49,387 nucleotides of DNA from Planctomycetaceae bacterium (GTDB lineage: Bacteria > Planctomycetota > Planctomycetia > Pirellulales > UBA1268). The notes under the pieces were generated by a model. It was not told where the DNA came from. It saw only the letters and a list, made by a program, of their open reading frames with translations, and ran no database searches. The DNA is taken from the NCBI GenBank assembly GCA_021300535.1, contig JAJTED010000006.1:1-49387 (forward strand). Direction: 5' to 3'. Made by a program: the position numbers and the translations under genes. This document shows positions 9,688-18,127 of the stretch, in pieces (within the stretch, counting starts at the first letter, position 1; every line of letters starts with the position of its first letter).

Positions 9688-9766
9688 ATGGCACGCGGGA
9701 AGGCATGCCACCCGGAGTCCCCCGGCTTCCGCCGGGGGCTTTTTGTGGGTGCGTTGTGCGTGTGCC
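9688..9766 (+). repeat. 79-bp direct repeat, copy 1 (palindromic element arm)
   Basis: This 79-bp unit recurs identically at 9917-9995. It contains a self-complementary core, CCCCCGGC-TTCC-GCCGGGGG, and forms the left arm of a larger inverted-repeat element whose right arm lies at about 9815-9850. Confidence 0.9.
9719..9744 (+). terminator. Intrinsic terminator for the glycosylase gene (repeat-borne)
   Basis: Perfect 8-bp GC stem (9719-9726 with 9731-9738), TTCC loop, then C and five T. It lies 59 bp after the glycosylase stop in the correct orientation. Confidence 0.75.
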
Positions 9767-9814
9767 TTTGAAAACAACGCCGGGCGATTCTCAGGGGTGC
9801 GTTGCGCGTGTGCC

Positions 9815-9850
9815 CAAGAAGCCCCGGGTGGAAACCCGGGGACTCCGGGT
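9815..9850 (-). repeat. Right arm of palindromic element, copy 1
   Basis: Stem 9822-9829 with 9834-9841, GGAA loop, followed by GACTCCGGGT. It is the imperfect reverse complement of the 9711-9744 arm. On the minus strand the stem is followed by CTTCTT, so it can also terminate minus-strand transcription. The flank after it (TATGAAAACC to CCATGCCGCAC) is shared with the copy near 13420. Confidence 0.8.
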
Positions 9851-9916
9851 ATGAAAACCACCCCGCTATCCATGCCGCACGACGGTCCGTGATGTTCCGG
9901 TTGAAACCTCCAGGAG

Positions 9917-9995
9917 ATGGCACGCGGGAAGGCATGCCACCCGGAGTCCCCCGGCTTCCGCCGGGGGCTTTTTGTGGGTGCGTTGTGCGTGTGCC
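9917..9995 (+). repeat. 79-bp direct repeat, copy 2
   Basis: Identical to 9688-9766, offset by 229 bp. It carries the same terminator-like hairpin at 9948-9973. Confidence 0.9.
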
Positions 9996-9996
9996 C

Positions 9997-10031
9997 AAGA
10001 AGCCCCGGGTGGAAACCCGGGGACTCCGGGC
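9997..10031 (-). terminator. Right arm of palindromic element copy 2; terminator for the SH3 gene
   Basis: Stem 10003-10010 with 10015-10022 and a GGAA loop. On the minus strand it is followed by CTTCTT. It lies 56 bp beyond the stop of the SH3-domain gene, in the right orientation to end that transcript. Confidence 0.6.
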
Positions 10032-10086
10032 TTGAATGCCATCCCGCCCCCCATGCCGTTTGGCTGCTCACGCCGTGGCTGCGGCT

Positions 10087-11532
10087 TCACTGCGTGCGGT
10101 CGCCCGCCGCGGCCTGCGGTGTCGGCACCGACGCGATGCGCGTGCGCGCCTCGGAGGCCACGAGGTAGGGCCGCTTGTATTCGGGCATGTAGCCCTTCGA
10201 GCCGCGGACGCTGACCTGCTGGCCCACTAGCGGCGCGAGGTTCACACCCGCCTGCGGCGCGACGAACGCCAGCACGTTGTTGTGCTCGTCCACCAGCGCC
10301 CACCGCGGCGCATCGGGCCGGCGGGAAACCACGGTCGCCAGTCGGCCGGTCGTCTCGACCTGGTCGGGCGGGGTCCAGGTCGGCTGGCCGCCGGCCGGCG
10401 CGCCGCCGGGCATGACGCCGGGCCGAACCGGACGCGATCCGAGCGCCGAGAGGCTCGACCACATGCCGCCCAGCCGGAGCGGCGTCTGATCCGGAGCGGC
10501 GCCGGCCACGATCGCCTTTTGGCGGGCCTGGACGGCTTCGAATCGTGCCAGCCGGGCGTCGATCGCCTGGGCCCGCGTCCGCTCGTTCTCGGACGTGGCC
10601 CGCGTCGCCGCCAGCCGGAGCCGCTCCCGCAAGGGCGCGAGGTTCCATGCGTCGCTCGGACCGGTCACCGCCAACGAGAGCGCCAGATCGATGTCGGCGA
10701 GTTCGTCGCCACTGACGGCCACCGCGCCGCCGCTGACGGCTGTGGGCTGCGGCGCGGCCGACGGGTCGAACACGCCGGCGCCCAGCGGCAGCCAGCCGGC
10801 GAACAGCTTTGCCGCGCCAGCCGGCGGCTCGATCGGCCGGGGCTCCGCGGCCGGGGCAGGGGCGTTCATTTCCGCGACTGCCTGCCGAACGGCGGCGCCG
10901 GCTTCGCGGATCGCAGCCACGGCCTCCCCGGCAGCCGCCAGGCCGGCGCCGGGTGGCGGCGCCGCGCTGGCCGCGGGCGCGGGGGCCAGTTCCGCGGGAA
11001 GCTGCAGGTCTTCGCAGCGGGCCCAGCGAAACTCCCCCGCCGGCGGCTCGATTCGCACCCAGGTGCCGGCGTGCCGGCCGTTGTTCACGGTCACGGTCTC
11101 GAGCACGGTGACGCGTTCCCCCGCCTCGAGCGCCACCTGTGAGACGTGCCGCAGCTCATTGAGCTGTGAGCCCACCCGGGCCGCGACACCGTCGGTGACG
11201 ACCACGCCCGTGAAGCCACCGCGCGGCGCGGCTGCCGCCGGCTCACGCTCGACATCCTGCAGCCGCAGCCAGCTGAAACTGCCGGTGACCGGCCGCACGG
11301 CGCAGTATCCGGAGCCATCGATCGCCCAGACTTCGAGCATCGTGCCGGCTGCGATCCGCTCGGTGGGATAGAAGTCGTCGCTGGGCCCGGCCCGCAGCAG
11401 CGTGTGCGCTGCGGTGACGGGCACCGTCACCGGCAGCGGCGCGGCGGCGACTGCGGGCATCGCCAGCCCCCACGTCGTGACCGCCATCGCCGCGGCGACC
11501 AGCGCCCGATCCATCCATGGATCTCGTCGCAT
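10087..11532 (-). CDS. Secreted SH3-like domain protein of unknown function
   Basis: A 481-residue exported protein. Residues 1-30 form a signal peptide with a hydrophobic core ending AMPAVAAA. Two bacterial SH3-like segments follow: LLRAGPSDDFYPTERI with YCAVRP at about 45-85, and GVAARVGSQLNELRHV with TWVRIEPP at about 110-170. An Ala/Pro-rich stretch of about 100 residues leads to a charged helical part (ENERTRAQAIDARLARFEA) and a C-terminal beta-rich unit, WALVDEHNNVLAFVAP to VRGSKGY. Bacterial SH3 domains usually bind peptidoglycan or peptides, so an envelope role is likely but inferred. GGAG lies 6 nt before the ATG. Its transcript probably ends in the repeat block downstream. Confidence 0.8.
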   Translation of the reverse strand: MRRDPWMDRALVAAAMAVTTWGLAMPAVAAAPLPVTVPVTAAHTLLRAGPSDDFYPTERIAAGTMLEVWAIDGSGYCAVRPVTGSFSWLRLQDVEREPAAAAPRGGFTGVVVTDGVAARVGSQLNELRHVSQVALEAGERVTVLETVTVNNGRHAGTWVRIEPPAGEFRWARCEDLQLPAELAPAPAASAAPPPGAGLAAAGEAVAAIREAGAAVRQAVAEMNAPAPAAEPRPIEPPAGAAKLFAGWLPLGAGVFDPSAAPQPTAVSGGAVAVSGDELADIDLALSLAVTGPSDAWNLAPLRERLRLAATRATSENERTRAQAIDARLARFEAVQARQKAIVAGAAPDQTPLRLGGMWSSLSALGSRPVRPGVMPGGAPAGGQPTWTPPDQVETTGRLATVVSRRPDAPRWALVDEHNNVLAFVAPQAGVNLAPLVGQQVSVRGSKGYMPEYKRPYLVASEARTRIASVPTPQAAAGDRTQ

Positions 11533-11570
11533 CGTGTTCTCCGCCGATCCGTGGCGCAGTTCGCGGGAGG

Positions 11571-11617
11571 CAAAAAGAAGCGCGTAGACGAGGCTTGGGC
11601 GTCCTCGTCTACGCGCT
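11571..11617 (-). terminator. Intrinsic terminator of the dehydrogenase-like operon
   Basis: A perfect 15-bp stem (11579-11593 with 11603-11617) with a 9-nt loop. On the minus strand it is followed by TTCTTTTTG. It lies downstream of the 11779-12688 gene and 46 bp before the SH3 gene start. Confidence 0.75.
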
Positions 11618-11624
11618 CACGTTC

Positions 11625-11690
11625 GGGCGGCTGAAGCCGCCCTGCCGCTGACCTTGTAGACCACGGGCCGGCGGCCGCTCAAGCGGCGAA
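11625..11690. repeat. Cluster of short GC palindromes
   Basis: GGGCGGCT and AGCCGCCC form an 8-bp stem at 11625-11642, and GCCGCT/AGCGGC form another near 11674-11687. Their composition resembles extragenic palindromes, but I see no second copy in the window. Confidence 0.5.
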
Positions 11691-11778
11691 TTTTCCCGCC
11701 ATCGGGGAGTGGAAAAAAGGCCTGTTTGCGACTGTTTCCTGCCCCGGGGGACCACCAAAACCCACCCGACCCGGTGGT

Positions 11779-12688
11779 TCAGGCAGACTGCGGCGACGGT
11801 GCCGCCGGCCACTCGACCTGTGACTGCTGTGCCAGCGCCAGCACCAGGGCCTGGGTGCCGAGCCGGCCCCCGCCCTGCGCCAGCATCCGCGCGTAGAGCG
11901 CCTCGGCCAGCGCCAGGCCCGGCAGCTCCAACTGCATGCGGCGGCACTCCTCGAGCGCGATCCGCATGTCCTTCACGAAGTGCTCCACCAGGAAGCCGGG
12001 CGCGAAGTCGCCACGCAGGATCCGTGGGGCAAGGTTCGTGAGCGACCAGCTGCCCGCGGCGCCGGGCGCGATGCCGCGGAGCGTGGTCTCGAGGTCGAGC
12101 CCGGCGCGGTGCGCGTAGAGCAGCGCCTCGCACATGCCGATCATGCCCGACGCGATCGTGATCTGATTGGCGATCTTCGTGCGCTGCCCGGCGCCGGGGC
12201 CGCCGCAGGCCACGACCGTGCCCGCGGTCGCCTGCCAGCAGCGGGCGACCGCCTCACGGGCCACCGCGTCGCCCCCCGAGGGCCCACGTATCGCGACCGG
12301 AGGCCGTCGTGGCGATCTCCTCCGCCAATTCCGGCGCGCTGGTGGTGTGATCGACGAGGACGCCGCCGGGAGCGAGTCCGGCCAGCGCACCCTCGGGCCC
12401 GAGCACCACGGCCCGCACGTCGCCCGGATGGCCGACCATCGTGAACACCACGTCGCTCGCGGCGGCGACATCCCGCGGGGAGTCGGCCCAGGCGGCGCCG
12501 CGGTCGAGGAGGGCCGCCGCCGATTCCCGGCGCCGGCTGAAAAGGGTCAGCGAAAACCCGGCGTCGAGCAGCCGTCCGGCCATCGACCGGCCCATCACGC
12601 CGACGCCGATCCAGCCCAGCCGCGTGGCTGCCGGGGCGGCGACATGCGGCGGCGTGCGTGTCTGGTTCGCCTCCATGCCGTGCTCCAT
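11779..12688 (-). pseudogene. 3-hydroxyisobutyrate/6-phosphogluconate-type dehydrogenase, frameshifted
   Basis: NAD(P)-dependent beta-hydroxyacid dehydrogenase. The N-terminal frame (from 12688) has the Rossmann motif GWIGVGVMGRSMAGRLL, then [14 protein letters not shown] and [18 protein letters not shown]. It then runs out of frame near 12280, where the substrate motif DAPVSGG should be; only the trailing GGDA survives. The remaining protein is in another frame: [13 protein letters not shown], containing the catalytic Lys and Asn, through to SQVEWP at 11779. Between AREA and VARCW about 15 residues (the usual LSIMVGGD segment) are also missing. So there are two deletions, about 14 bp (frameshifting) and about 45 bp (in frame). 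The start overlaps the upstream stop as TAATG. Either a degrading gene or an assembly problem. Confidence 0.8.
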
Positions 12689-13308
12689 TACCAGCGGTCC
12701 GTCGGACGATCGAGCACCTCGCGGAGCAGGATCAGCTGCCGGAGCGTGGCCGGATTCCGCAGCATGGTCACGAGTTCCGCGGCGGGCTTGACCACCGCCG
12801 TCCGCGGCTCGACATCGCTCGCCGCGCCGGCCGCGATCGACGTGGAGAGATGCTCCAGTTCGTGGGCGAAGGCGTCGTGTACATGCCGCGCCACGTCGGC
12901 TGGGGCCGCCGCGGCCACCGGCCGCTCGGCGACGCGCGGTTTTGCGGGGGCCGCCGGCAGGGGCGGCGGCTCGCGTCCCGCGCCGGTTTTGGCGGCCGGA
13001 CGACCAGCCACCTGCGGTCGAGCGACGGGCCGCTGTCGGCCCGGCTGGCGTGGCCGCTCGGCAGGCTGACCTCGACCCCCGGCCTGCCGCTCCAGAAACT
13101 CACCGATCTGCCGTTCGAGCTGACCGCGGATGTCGTCGGCCCGCGGAACGTCGGCCGCCGGCCGCGGCGGCCTCACGACCGGCGGCTGCGGTCGGCCCTT
13201 GCCCGCGGCCTTGAAGGCGTTGAACACCTGCGACACGATCCAGAAGAGCACGAACAGGACCGGCAGCAGGCCTTCAAGCCAGTCGAGTCCGGCGGCGAAG
13301 AGGTTCAC
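12688..13308 (-). CDS. Membrane-anchored protein of unknown function
   Basis: A 206-residue protein with one N-terminal membrane segment, LEGLLPVLFVLFWIVSQVFNAF (about residues 11-32), and a long Pro/Arg/Ala-rich cytoplasmic part. The C-terminal TMLRNPATLRQLILLREVLDRP is a helical motif common in small planctomycete membrane proteins. I recognise no enzyme domain. The frame is open to 13434 with an upstream ATG, but that part covers the palindromic repeat. The GTG at 13308 with GGAG 9 nt upstream is the better start. The stop TAA overlaps the ATG of the dehydrogenase-like gene. Confidence 0.7.
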   Translation of the reverse strand: MNLFAAGLDWLEGLLPVLFVLFWIVSQVFNAFKAAGKGRPQPPVVRPPRPAADVPRADDIRGQLERQIGEFLERQAGGRGQPAERPRQPGRQRPVARPQVAGRPAAKTGAGREPPPLPAAPAKPRVAERPVAAAAPADVARHVHDAFAHELEHLSTSIAAGAASDVEPRTAVVKPAAELVTMLRNPATLRQLILLREVLDRPTDRW

Positions 13309-13390
13309 GTTGCTGAGCTCCGCATGCAGCCGGGAACAGCGTTCGCGCCCGGTTCGATTGTAGGTGTCACTGGACGTGGGGTGCGTGTAC

Positions 13391-13427
13391 CCAAAAAAGC
13401 CCCGGGCGGAAGCCCGGGGACTCCGGG
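13391..13427 (-). terminator. Intrinsic terminator of the nfeD-floA operon (repeat-borne)
   Basis: Stem CCCCGGGC (13398-13405) with GCCCGGGG (13410-13417) and a GGAA loop. On the minus strand it is followed by six T (13396-13391). It is one arm of the palindromic family at 9.7-10.0 kb, including the GACTCCGGGTATG flank, and lies 102 bp after floA. Confidence 0.8.
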
Positions 13428-13528
13428 TATGCAAGCCAATCCGTCATCCATGCCGCACGGCCGAAACCGCTTGTCTGGTTCCGGCGTGCATCGCTTGGCC
13501 GCTCCGTGTCTTTCAGCGTCGTCGCCCA

Positions 13529-14554
13529 TCACGTGCCCGCCGCCGCCGTGGGCAGCGTGCCGGTGGCGATCGTCCGCCGCATGTCGGTGTCGGCCTGGAG
13601 ATTTCGCAGCTGATAGTAGTCGAAGATCCCCAGCTGTCCCGAGGTGAGCGACTCGGCGACCGCCTTGGGCACCTCGGCCTCGGCCTCGACGAGGCCGGCC
13701 CGGCTCTCCTCGATGCTGGCGATCATCTCCTGCTCGCGGGCCACGGCCATCGCCCTTCGGCCCTCGGCGTTGGCCCGGGCCACGCGGGTGTCGGCCTCGG
13801 CCTGGTCGGCCTGGAGGCGGGCGCCGATGTTCGCGCCCACGTCGATATCGGCGATGTCGATCGACACGATCTCGAAGGCGGTGTTGGAATCGAGCCGGCG
13901 GGCCAGCACCGTCTTCGAGATCACGTCGGGGTTCTCGAGCACGTCCGAGTGCCGCTCCGCCGAGCCGATCGCCGACACGATCCCCTCGCCGACGCGGGCG
14001 ATGATCGTCTCCTCGGTGGCTCCGCCGATGAGCTGGTTGAGGTTCGTGCGCACCGTGACCCTGGCCTTGACCTTGAGCTGGATGCCGTTCTTGGCGACGG
14101 CGTCGAGCGATTCGCGGCCGCTGTTCCGGCCCGGGCAGTCGATGACCTTCGGGTAGACGCTCGTCTGCACCGCCTCGCGGACGTCGCGGCCGGCCAGGTC
14201 GATCGCCGCGGCGAGCTTGAAGTCGAGCTCCGTGATCTTCGCCTTCTTGGCGGCGATCAATGCCTGCACGACCAGCGGCACGCGGCCGCCGGCGAGATAG
14301 TGGGCCTCGAGCGCCTGCCGGGTCACGCCGCTGGAGTCTCCGAGGCCGGCCTGCACGGCCATGATCTTGCTGCGCACGATGACGGTGGGATTCACCTTCT
14401 TGAAGCTCATCGCCACCAGGTCGAACAGCCCGATGCCGGCGCTCGACGCGTAAGACTGCACCCACAGCCGCAGGTAGCGGGCCACGAGCGCGAACACGGC
14501 CACGACGAGGAAGATCGCCAGGCACAGGAGGATGAGGGGCAGGAGCTTGATCAC
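13529..14554 (-). CDS. floA: Flotillin-like SPFH protein FloA
   Basis: Membrane scaffold protein that organises lipid-raft-like domains. At 341 residues it is close to B. subtilis FloA (331). The N-terminal hydrophobic hairpin [22 protein letters not shown] (about 4-25) is followed by a conserved [20 protein letters not shown], the SPFH core ([20 protein letters not shown]) and the Ala/Glu-rich coiled coil [31 protein letters not shown] chose the GTG at 14554: the longer frame upstream is low-quality sequence, and GGAG lies 6 nt before this GTG. It is last in the operon long nfeD - short nfeD - floA, the same association seen in B. subtilis (yqeZ-floA). Confidence 0.93.
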   Translation of the reverse strand: MIKLLPLILLCLAIFLVVAVFALVARYLRLWVQSYASSAGIGLFDLVAMSFKKVNPTVIVRSKIMAVQAGLGDSSGVTRQALEAHYLAGGRVPLVVQALIAAKKAKITELDFKLAAAIDLAGRDVREAVQTSVYPKVIDCPGRNSGRESLDAVAKNGIQLKVKARVTVRTNLNQLIGGATEETIIARVGEGIVSAIGSAERHSDVLENPDVISKTVLARRLDSNTAFEIVSIDIADIDVGANIGARLQADQAEADTRVARANAEGRRAMAVAREQEMIASIEESRAGLVEAEAEVPKAVAESLTSGQLGIFDYYQLRNLQADTDMRRTIATGTLPTAAAGT

Positions 14555-14612
14555 GGCGAACTCCGATGGAGGTGGCAGGGCCCCGCAAGCCTTGTTCGGG
14601 GACCGGCGCGAG

Positions 14613-15227
14613 TCAAGATTTGGGCCGGTCGAGGGCGTCGAACTCGAACTCCTCGAGCACCCGGGAGAGCCGCTCGGGCGGCGCCGGGTCCGGTTTTTCC
14701 GCGGCTTCCGGTCGCAGGGGCTCCGCTGCCACCGGCCGCGGTGCGGCCCGCACCACCAGCGCCCCGCCCTGCACGCCCACCACTTCGACCTCCGTGCCGG
14801 CGGCCACAGGCCCGGTTTCACTGACAGCCTCGAACTGTCCGTCGCCCACCGCTACGGCCCCCCAGGGCACCAGTTCGCTGACGACGCGGCCGCCGCGACC
14901 GACGAGTTGGCGGAGCCGCCGACGCCGGTCGGCGGCGGGGATCACGTCCTCCGGGGCCGGCGGCGGCGGCAGCACGCGGCGGCCCAGCGGCGTGTCGGGA
15001 AACCAGCGGAACGCCACCGCCAGCACGGCCGGCACCGCCGCGAAGGCCACGGCGAGCACCGCCATGCCGAAGCCGGCCCCCTGCTCCATGAAAGCCATGA
15101 CGATCGCGGCTCCGATCGCCATGAGGCTCAAGAAGCCGAGCACGCCACCGGAGGGCACGAACACCTCGAGCACCATCACGGCGAGGCCGACGAGGAGCAG
15201 CGCTCCGACCCACAGCAGAGTCTGCAT
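14613..15227 (-). CDS. Short NfeD-family membrane protein
   Basis: A 204-residue NfeD-like protein lacking the protease domain. Membrane segments occur at about 3-20 ([19 protein letters not shown]), 28-48 ([19 protein letters not shown]) and 53-73. A C-terminal beta-barrel (OB-fold) domain follows ([19 protein letters not shown] to [16 protein letters not shown]). NfeD proteins partner with flotillin-type SPFH proteins in the membrane. Only 4 bp separate it from the stop of the long NfeD gene, and 58 bp from floA, so the three are one transcription unit. Confidence 0.88.
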   Translation of the reverse strand: MQTLLWVGALLLVGLAVMVLEVFVPSGGVLGFLSLMAIGAAIVMAFMEQGAGFGMAVLAVAFAAVPAVLAVAFRWFPDTPLGRRVLPPPPAPEDVIPAADRRRRLRQLVGRGGRVVSELVPWGAVAVGDGQFEAVSETGPVAAGTEVEVVGVQGGALVVRAAPRPVAAEPLRPEAAEKPDPAPPERLSRVLEEFEFDALDRPKS

Positions 15228-15231
15228 GGCT

Positions 15232-17355
15232 TCAGATCGACCTCACGTGCAGGCGGCCGCCGCGCACGTCGGCCACGCGCACGCGGACACCGGGCTCGAT
15301 CAGCTCGCCGTCACTGGTGACGTCGCGGACCGCGCCGCCGATCCGCGCCTTGCCGGCCGGCGCGAGCCGCGACGTGGTCGTGCCCTCGGCGCCGAGCAGG
15401 CCGTCGAGGTCGTCGTCGCCGACCTGGTCGCCGGGGCCGGGTGGCACGAGCAGCACGTCGCGGAGCACGGGCGTCGCCGGCAGCCAACGCCGCAGCAGGA
15501 AGCCGACCGCGGCCACGCCGGCTGCCGCACCGAGAATGCCGAGCAGCGACCACTGCATCTGCCGGATCTGATAGTCGTTGGCCGGCAAGACGAAGGACTG
15601 ACTCGCCAGCACGAGCGCGGCGATGACGAGCAAGCCGCCGCCGAGGCCGAGCACCCCGACGCCCGGGAGCACGAAGATCTCGGCGGCCACGCAGAACAAG
15701 CCGGCGAGAAACAGCATCACTTCCAGCCAGCCGGAGGTGCCGTGCAGGTGCTGGCTCCAGAAGTAGACGATGAATGCGACCATCGACACGAAGCCGCCCA
15801 GGCCGACGCCGGGCGTCTTGAGCTCGATGTACAGCCCCGCACCCCCGATGAGGAGCAGGAGCCAGGCGAGCTCGGGGCTGGCCAAGGCCTGCAGCAGCCG
15901 CTCGGCCCAGCCGGGCTCCGTGAGGGCCGGGGCGGCGACAAGGCCGTATGCCTGACGCAGCCCGGCGATGTCCGCGACCACGTGCGTCGCCAGGCCGAGC
16001 GCATCGGCCGCGGGGCCGGCGAGCTGGATCGGCCCCACGCCGATCGGCTGGCCGACTTCCCAGGCCGCGCGGTCCGGCCGCCGCGCCAGTTCCTCGGCGG
16101 TGAACGCCGCGATCCGGCCCGTGCCCTTCTCCACGGCGCGGCTCACGGCCATCCCCGGCACCACAAGCGCCACCGGCAACGACCACGGCCGCCCGCGCTC
16201 CCGGGCCACGCCTCCGCGCCACGCCTCCGCAATCGCCTCCCCCTGCCGTGGGCTGATCGCGGCGGCGCCCTCGCCACCGAGCACGGCGGTCGGATGCATC
16301 ACCAGTTCGTCGCAGGCCACCGCCACGAGCGCCGCGTCGCCACGCGCCTCGCGGGGCACGTAGGCCACGGTGCGCACCGCCGCTGGATCGAGTGCGGCCA
16401 GCGCCGCGGCCAGCGCCAGGCTCTGTTCGGGGGCGCCGCCCGCGGAGTCGATCCGCAGGCAGACCAGGTTCGCACCCTGGGCGATCGCCCGCTCCACGGC
16501 GGTACGCACGCGGGCGGCCGCGGCGGCGGTGATCGGCCCGGTGAGCGGGACCATGGCCGCCTGCCAGCCGCCGCCGAGCGACGGATCTCCCGCCAGCGCC
16601 GTCTCCGGGATGTCCAGGCCGCGGGCGATTTCCGCCGGGCCCGACGCGAGCAGCCGCACGAATCCCAGTTCCCGCGCGCGGCGGCCTGACAACGCCAAGG
16701 GCGCCGGCTGGAGGTCGTCCACTTCGAGGACGGCCGCCTCCCGCCGCACGCCGTCGAGTTCCGCGCGGTTCACGAACCGCTCGCCAGCGTCGGTCGAAAC
16801 ACGCACCACGCGGGCCGCCGGATCGACCAGCGCCACCGCCACTGCCGGCGGCACGGCCCGGCGTCGGGCGGCGATCTGCGCATAGGCCGCCCGCATCGCC
16901 TCGTCCACCGCCGGCTCGGCGGCGTTCGCCGGGCCGAGCGTCGCGTCGGGCGGCATCACGATCTCCTCGCAGGCCAACGCCGCGAGCACGGCGTGGCCGG
17001 TGGCACCGGCGGGCAGCCAGGCCACCGTCTTCACGCCGGCGAGCCGGTCGGAGGAGAGGAACCGGGCCAGCGAGACCGCCCGGCCGAAGTCGCTGTTCGC
17101 CGCCGGCTCGCCATCGCCGGCATCGAATTGCAGCACGAGCACCCCGCGTCGGCCCGCATCGCCGCGCAGCCGATCCAGGGCTTTGAAGACCGCGGCCTCG
17201 ACCTGTGTGTCGCGGGTGCCCACGATCGGCAGCCGCACGGGCACGACCACGGCGGCGGCCGGCGCCGCGACCGCCGGCAGGGCGGCGATCGCAAGCAGGA
17301 TGACCGATGCCAGGCCACTGCACCGCATTCCCAGGCGTGTCGGCACAGGCCGCAT
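15232..17355 (-). CDS. Long NfeD-like membrane protein with two degenerate ClpP-type domains
   Basis: Membrane-bound ClpP/NfeD-class protein, 707 residues, longer than the typical 430-470. A signal peptide (SVILLAIAALPAVAA) precedes two tandem ClpP/crotonase-like domains. The first has VLVLQFDAGDG, then GATGHAVLAALACEEIVM; the second has LVCLRIDSAGGAPEQSLALA, then ARGDAALVAVACDELVM. In active relatives the corresponding stretch has a nucleophilic Ser (ASAG); here both domains appear to have Gly at that place, so proteolysis is doubtful. Membrane helices (LAWLLLLIGGAGLYIEL, GFVSMVAFIVYFW, VMLFLAGLFCVAAEIF, LLVIAALVLA) and a C-terminal OB-fold follow. The ATG at 17355 has GGAG 6 nt upstream and is preferred to the ATG at 17406, which would put 17 odd residues before the signal peptide. 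Confidence 0.85.
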   Translation of the reverse strand: MRPVPTRLGMRCSGLASVILLAIAALPAVAAPAAAVVVPVRLPIVGTRDTQVEAAVFKALDRLRGDAGRRGVLVLQFDAGDGEPAANSDFGRAVSLARFLSSDRLAGVKTVAWLPAGATGHAVLAALACEEIVMPPDATLGPANAAEPAVDEAMRAAYAQIAARRRAVPPAVAVALVDPAARVVRVSTDAGERFVNRAELDGVRREAAVLEVDDLQPAPLALSGRRARELGFVRLLASGPAEIARGLDIPETALAGDPSLGGGWQAAMVPLTGPITAAAAARVRTAVERAIAQGANLVCLRIDSAGGAPEQSLALAAALAALDPAAVRTVAYVPREARGDAALVAVACDELVMHPTAVLGGEGAAAISPRQGEAIAEAWRGGVARERGRPWSLPVALVVPGMAVSRAVEKGTGRIAAFTAEELARRPDRAAWEVGQPIGVGPIQLAGPAADALGLATHVVADIAGLRQAYGLVAAPALTEPGWAERLLQALASPELAWLLLLIGGAGLYIELKTPGVGLGGFVSMVAFIVYFWSQHLHGTSGWLEVMLFLAGLFCVAAEIFVLPGVGVLGLGGGLLVIAALVLASQSFVLPANDYQIRQMQWSLLGILGAAAGVAAVGFLLRRWLPATPVLRDVLLVPPGPGDQVGDDDLDGLLGAEGTTTSRLAPAGKARIGGAVRDVTSDGELIEPGVRVRVADVRGGRLHVRSI

Positions 17356-17437
17356 ACTCGGCTCCGGTCTCGGCTGCGAATCAAGGAGAATTTTAGGACC
17401 CGCCACCGGCGAGTCAAAAACGGCGGCCCCATCCTTA

Positions 17438-17443
17438 TATACT
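17438..17443 (+). promoter_or_regulatory. Possible -10 element of pyrE
   Basis: TATACT within an AT-rich patch that stands out in GC-rich surroundings, 54 bp before the pyrE ATG. No convincing -35 element is visible. The long nfeD gene starts divergently about 80 bp away. Confidence 0.4.
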
Positions 17444-17497
17444 GCGGCTCCACGGGCTCGACCGCCCTACATCCCATTCGACCACCTGGCAGCCACC

Positions 17498-18076
17498 ATG
17501 AGCACGACTTCCCCTGCCGCACCCGCCGCTGAACTCGTCGACCTGATCGCGACCAAGGCGCTCAAGCGCGGCACGTTTCGCCTCGCCTCCGGCCGGGAGG
17601 CGAGTTTCTACCTCGACGCCAAGCAGGTCGTGCTCGACGCCCGCGGATCCATGCTCGTGGGCCGGGCGATCCTCGAGCGGCTCAAGGCCCTCGGGCCGCT
17701 GCCCACCGCCGTGGGGGGGATGTCGATCGGGGCGGACCCGGTGACCAGCGCCGTCGTCACGATGGCCGGCGTCGAGGGACTGCCGCTCAAGGGATTCCTC
17801 GTCCGCAAGGAGCCCAAGGATCACGGCACCAAGCGATACGTCGAGGGTCCGGTCGCGCCGGGCGACCGCGTGGTGATCGTCGAGGACGTGGTGACGACCG
17901 CCGGTTCGTCGCTCGTCGCCATCGAGCGGGCCCAGGAGTTCGGGCTGGTCGTCGAGCGCGTGGTCGTGGTCATCGACCGGCTGGCCGGTGGCCGCGAGGC
18001 CTTGGCGGCCCGCGGGATTCCGCTGGAGTCGTTGGTCACGATCCGTGACCTCGGCATCGATCCCGACGCCCCCTGA
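17498..18076 (+). CDS. pyrE: Orotate phosphoribosyltransferase
   Basis: Converts orotate and PRPP to orotidine 5'-monophosphate in pyrimidine synthesis. The 192-residue product begins MSTTSPAAPAAELVDLI, followed by RGTFRLASGREASFYLDAK, typical of PyrE. It has GGMSIGADPVTSAV, the KEPKDHGTKRYVEG loop with the catalytic lysines, and the PRPP-binding signature VVIVEDVVTTAGSS at about 128-141. The length is normal. A longer open frame upstream reads through non-coding sequence; the ATG at 17498 fits the family start. It is followed after 51 bp by the HEAT/TPR gene; the gap holds a GCCCGG/CCGGGC hairpin without a T-tract. Confidence 0.95.
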   Translation: MSTTSPAAPAAELVDLIATKALKRGTFRLASGREASFYLDAKQVVLDARGSMLVGRAILERLKALGPLPTAVGGMSIGADPVTSAVVTMAGVEGLPLKGFLVRKEPKDHGTKRYVEGPVAPGDRVVIVEDVVTTAGSSLVAIERAQEFGLVVERVVVVIDRLAGGREALAARGIPLESLVTIRDLGIDPDAP

Positions 18077-18115
18077 CGCCGCGACCGCGGCTTGCCCGGG
18101 CCCACTGGCCGGGCG

Positions 18116-18121
18116 TAGGCT
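18116..18121 (+). promoter_or_regulatory. TANNNT box directly before the HEAT/TPR gene
   Basis: TAGGCT ends 6 nt before the ATG at 18128, and no Shine-Dalgarno sequence is present. This spacing is typical of leaderless transcripts, where the -10 box sits immediately before the start codon. Inferred from pattern only. Confidence 0.35.
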
Positions 18122-18127
18122 TGCGGC

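Larger units (their letters stand above)
9661..10086. other. Repeat-only spacer between convergent genes
   Basis: The 426 bp between the glycosylase stop and the SH3 gene stop consist almost entirely of two copies of a palindromic element (left arm, about 40 bp containing TGCGTTGTGCGTGTGCC, right arm) plus unique spacers. Small open frames here encode only repeat-derived peptides such as RRKPGDSG and are not considered genes. Confidence 0.8.

Noticed and set aside
9690-10071. Small open frames in the 9.7-10.0 kb gap
   Set aside because: They encode only repeat-derived peptides (RRKPGDSG type) on both strands and end at the hairpins.
13309-13434. N-terminal extension of the small membrane protein
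   Set aside because: It is encoded by the repeat-borne terminator; the GTG at 13308 has a good ribosome-binding site.
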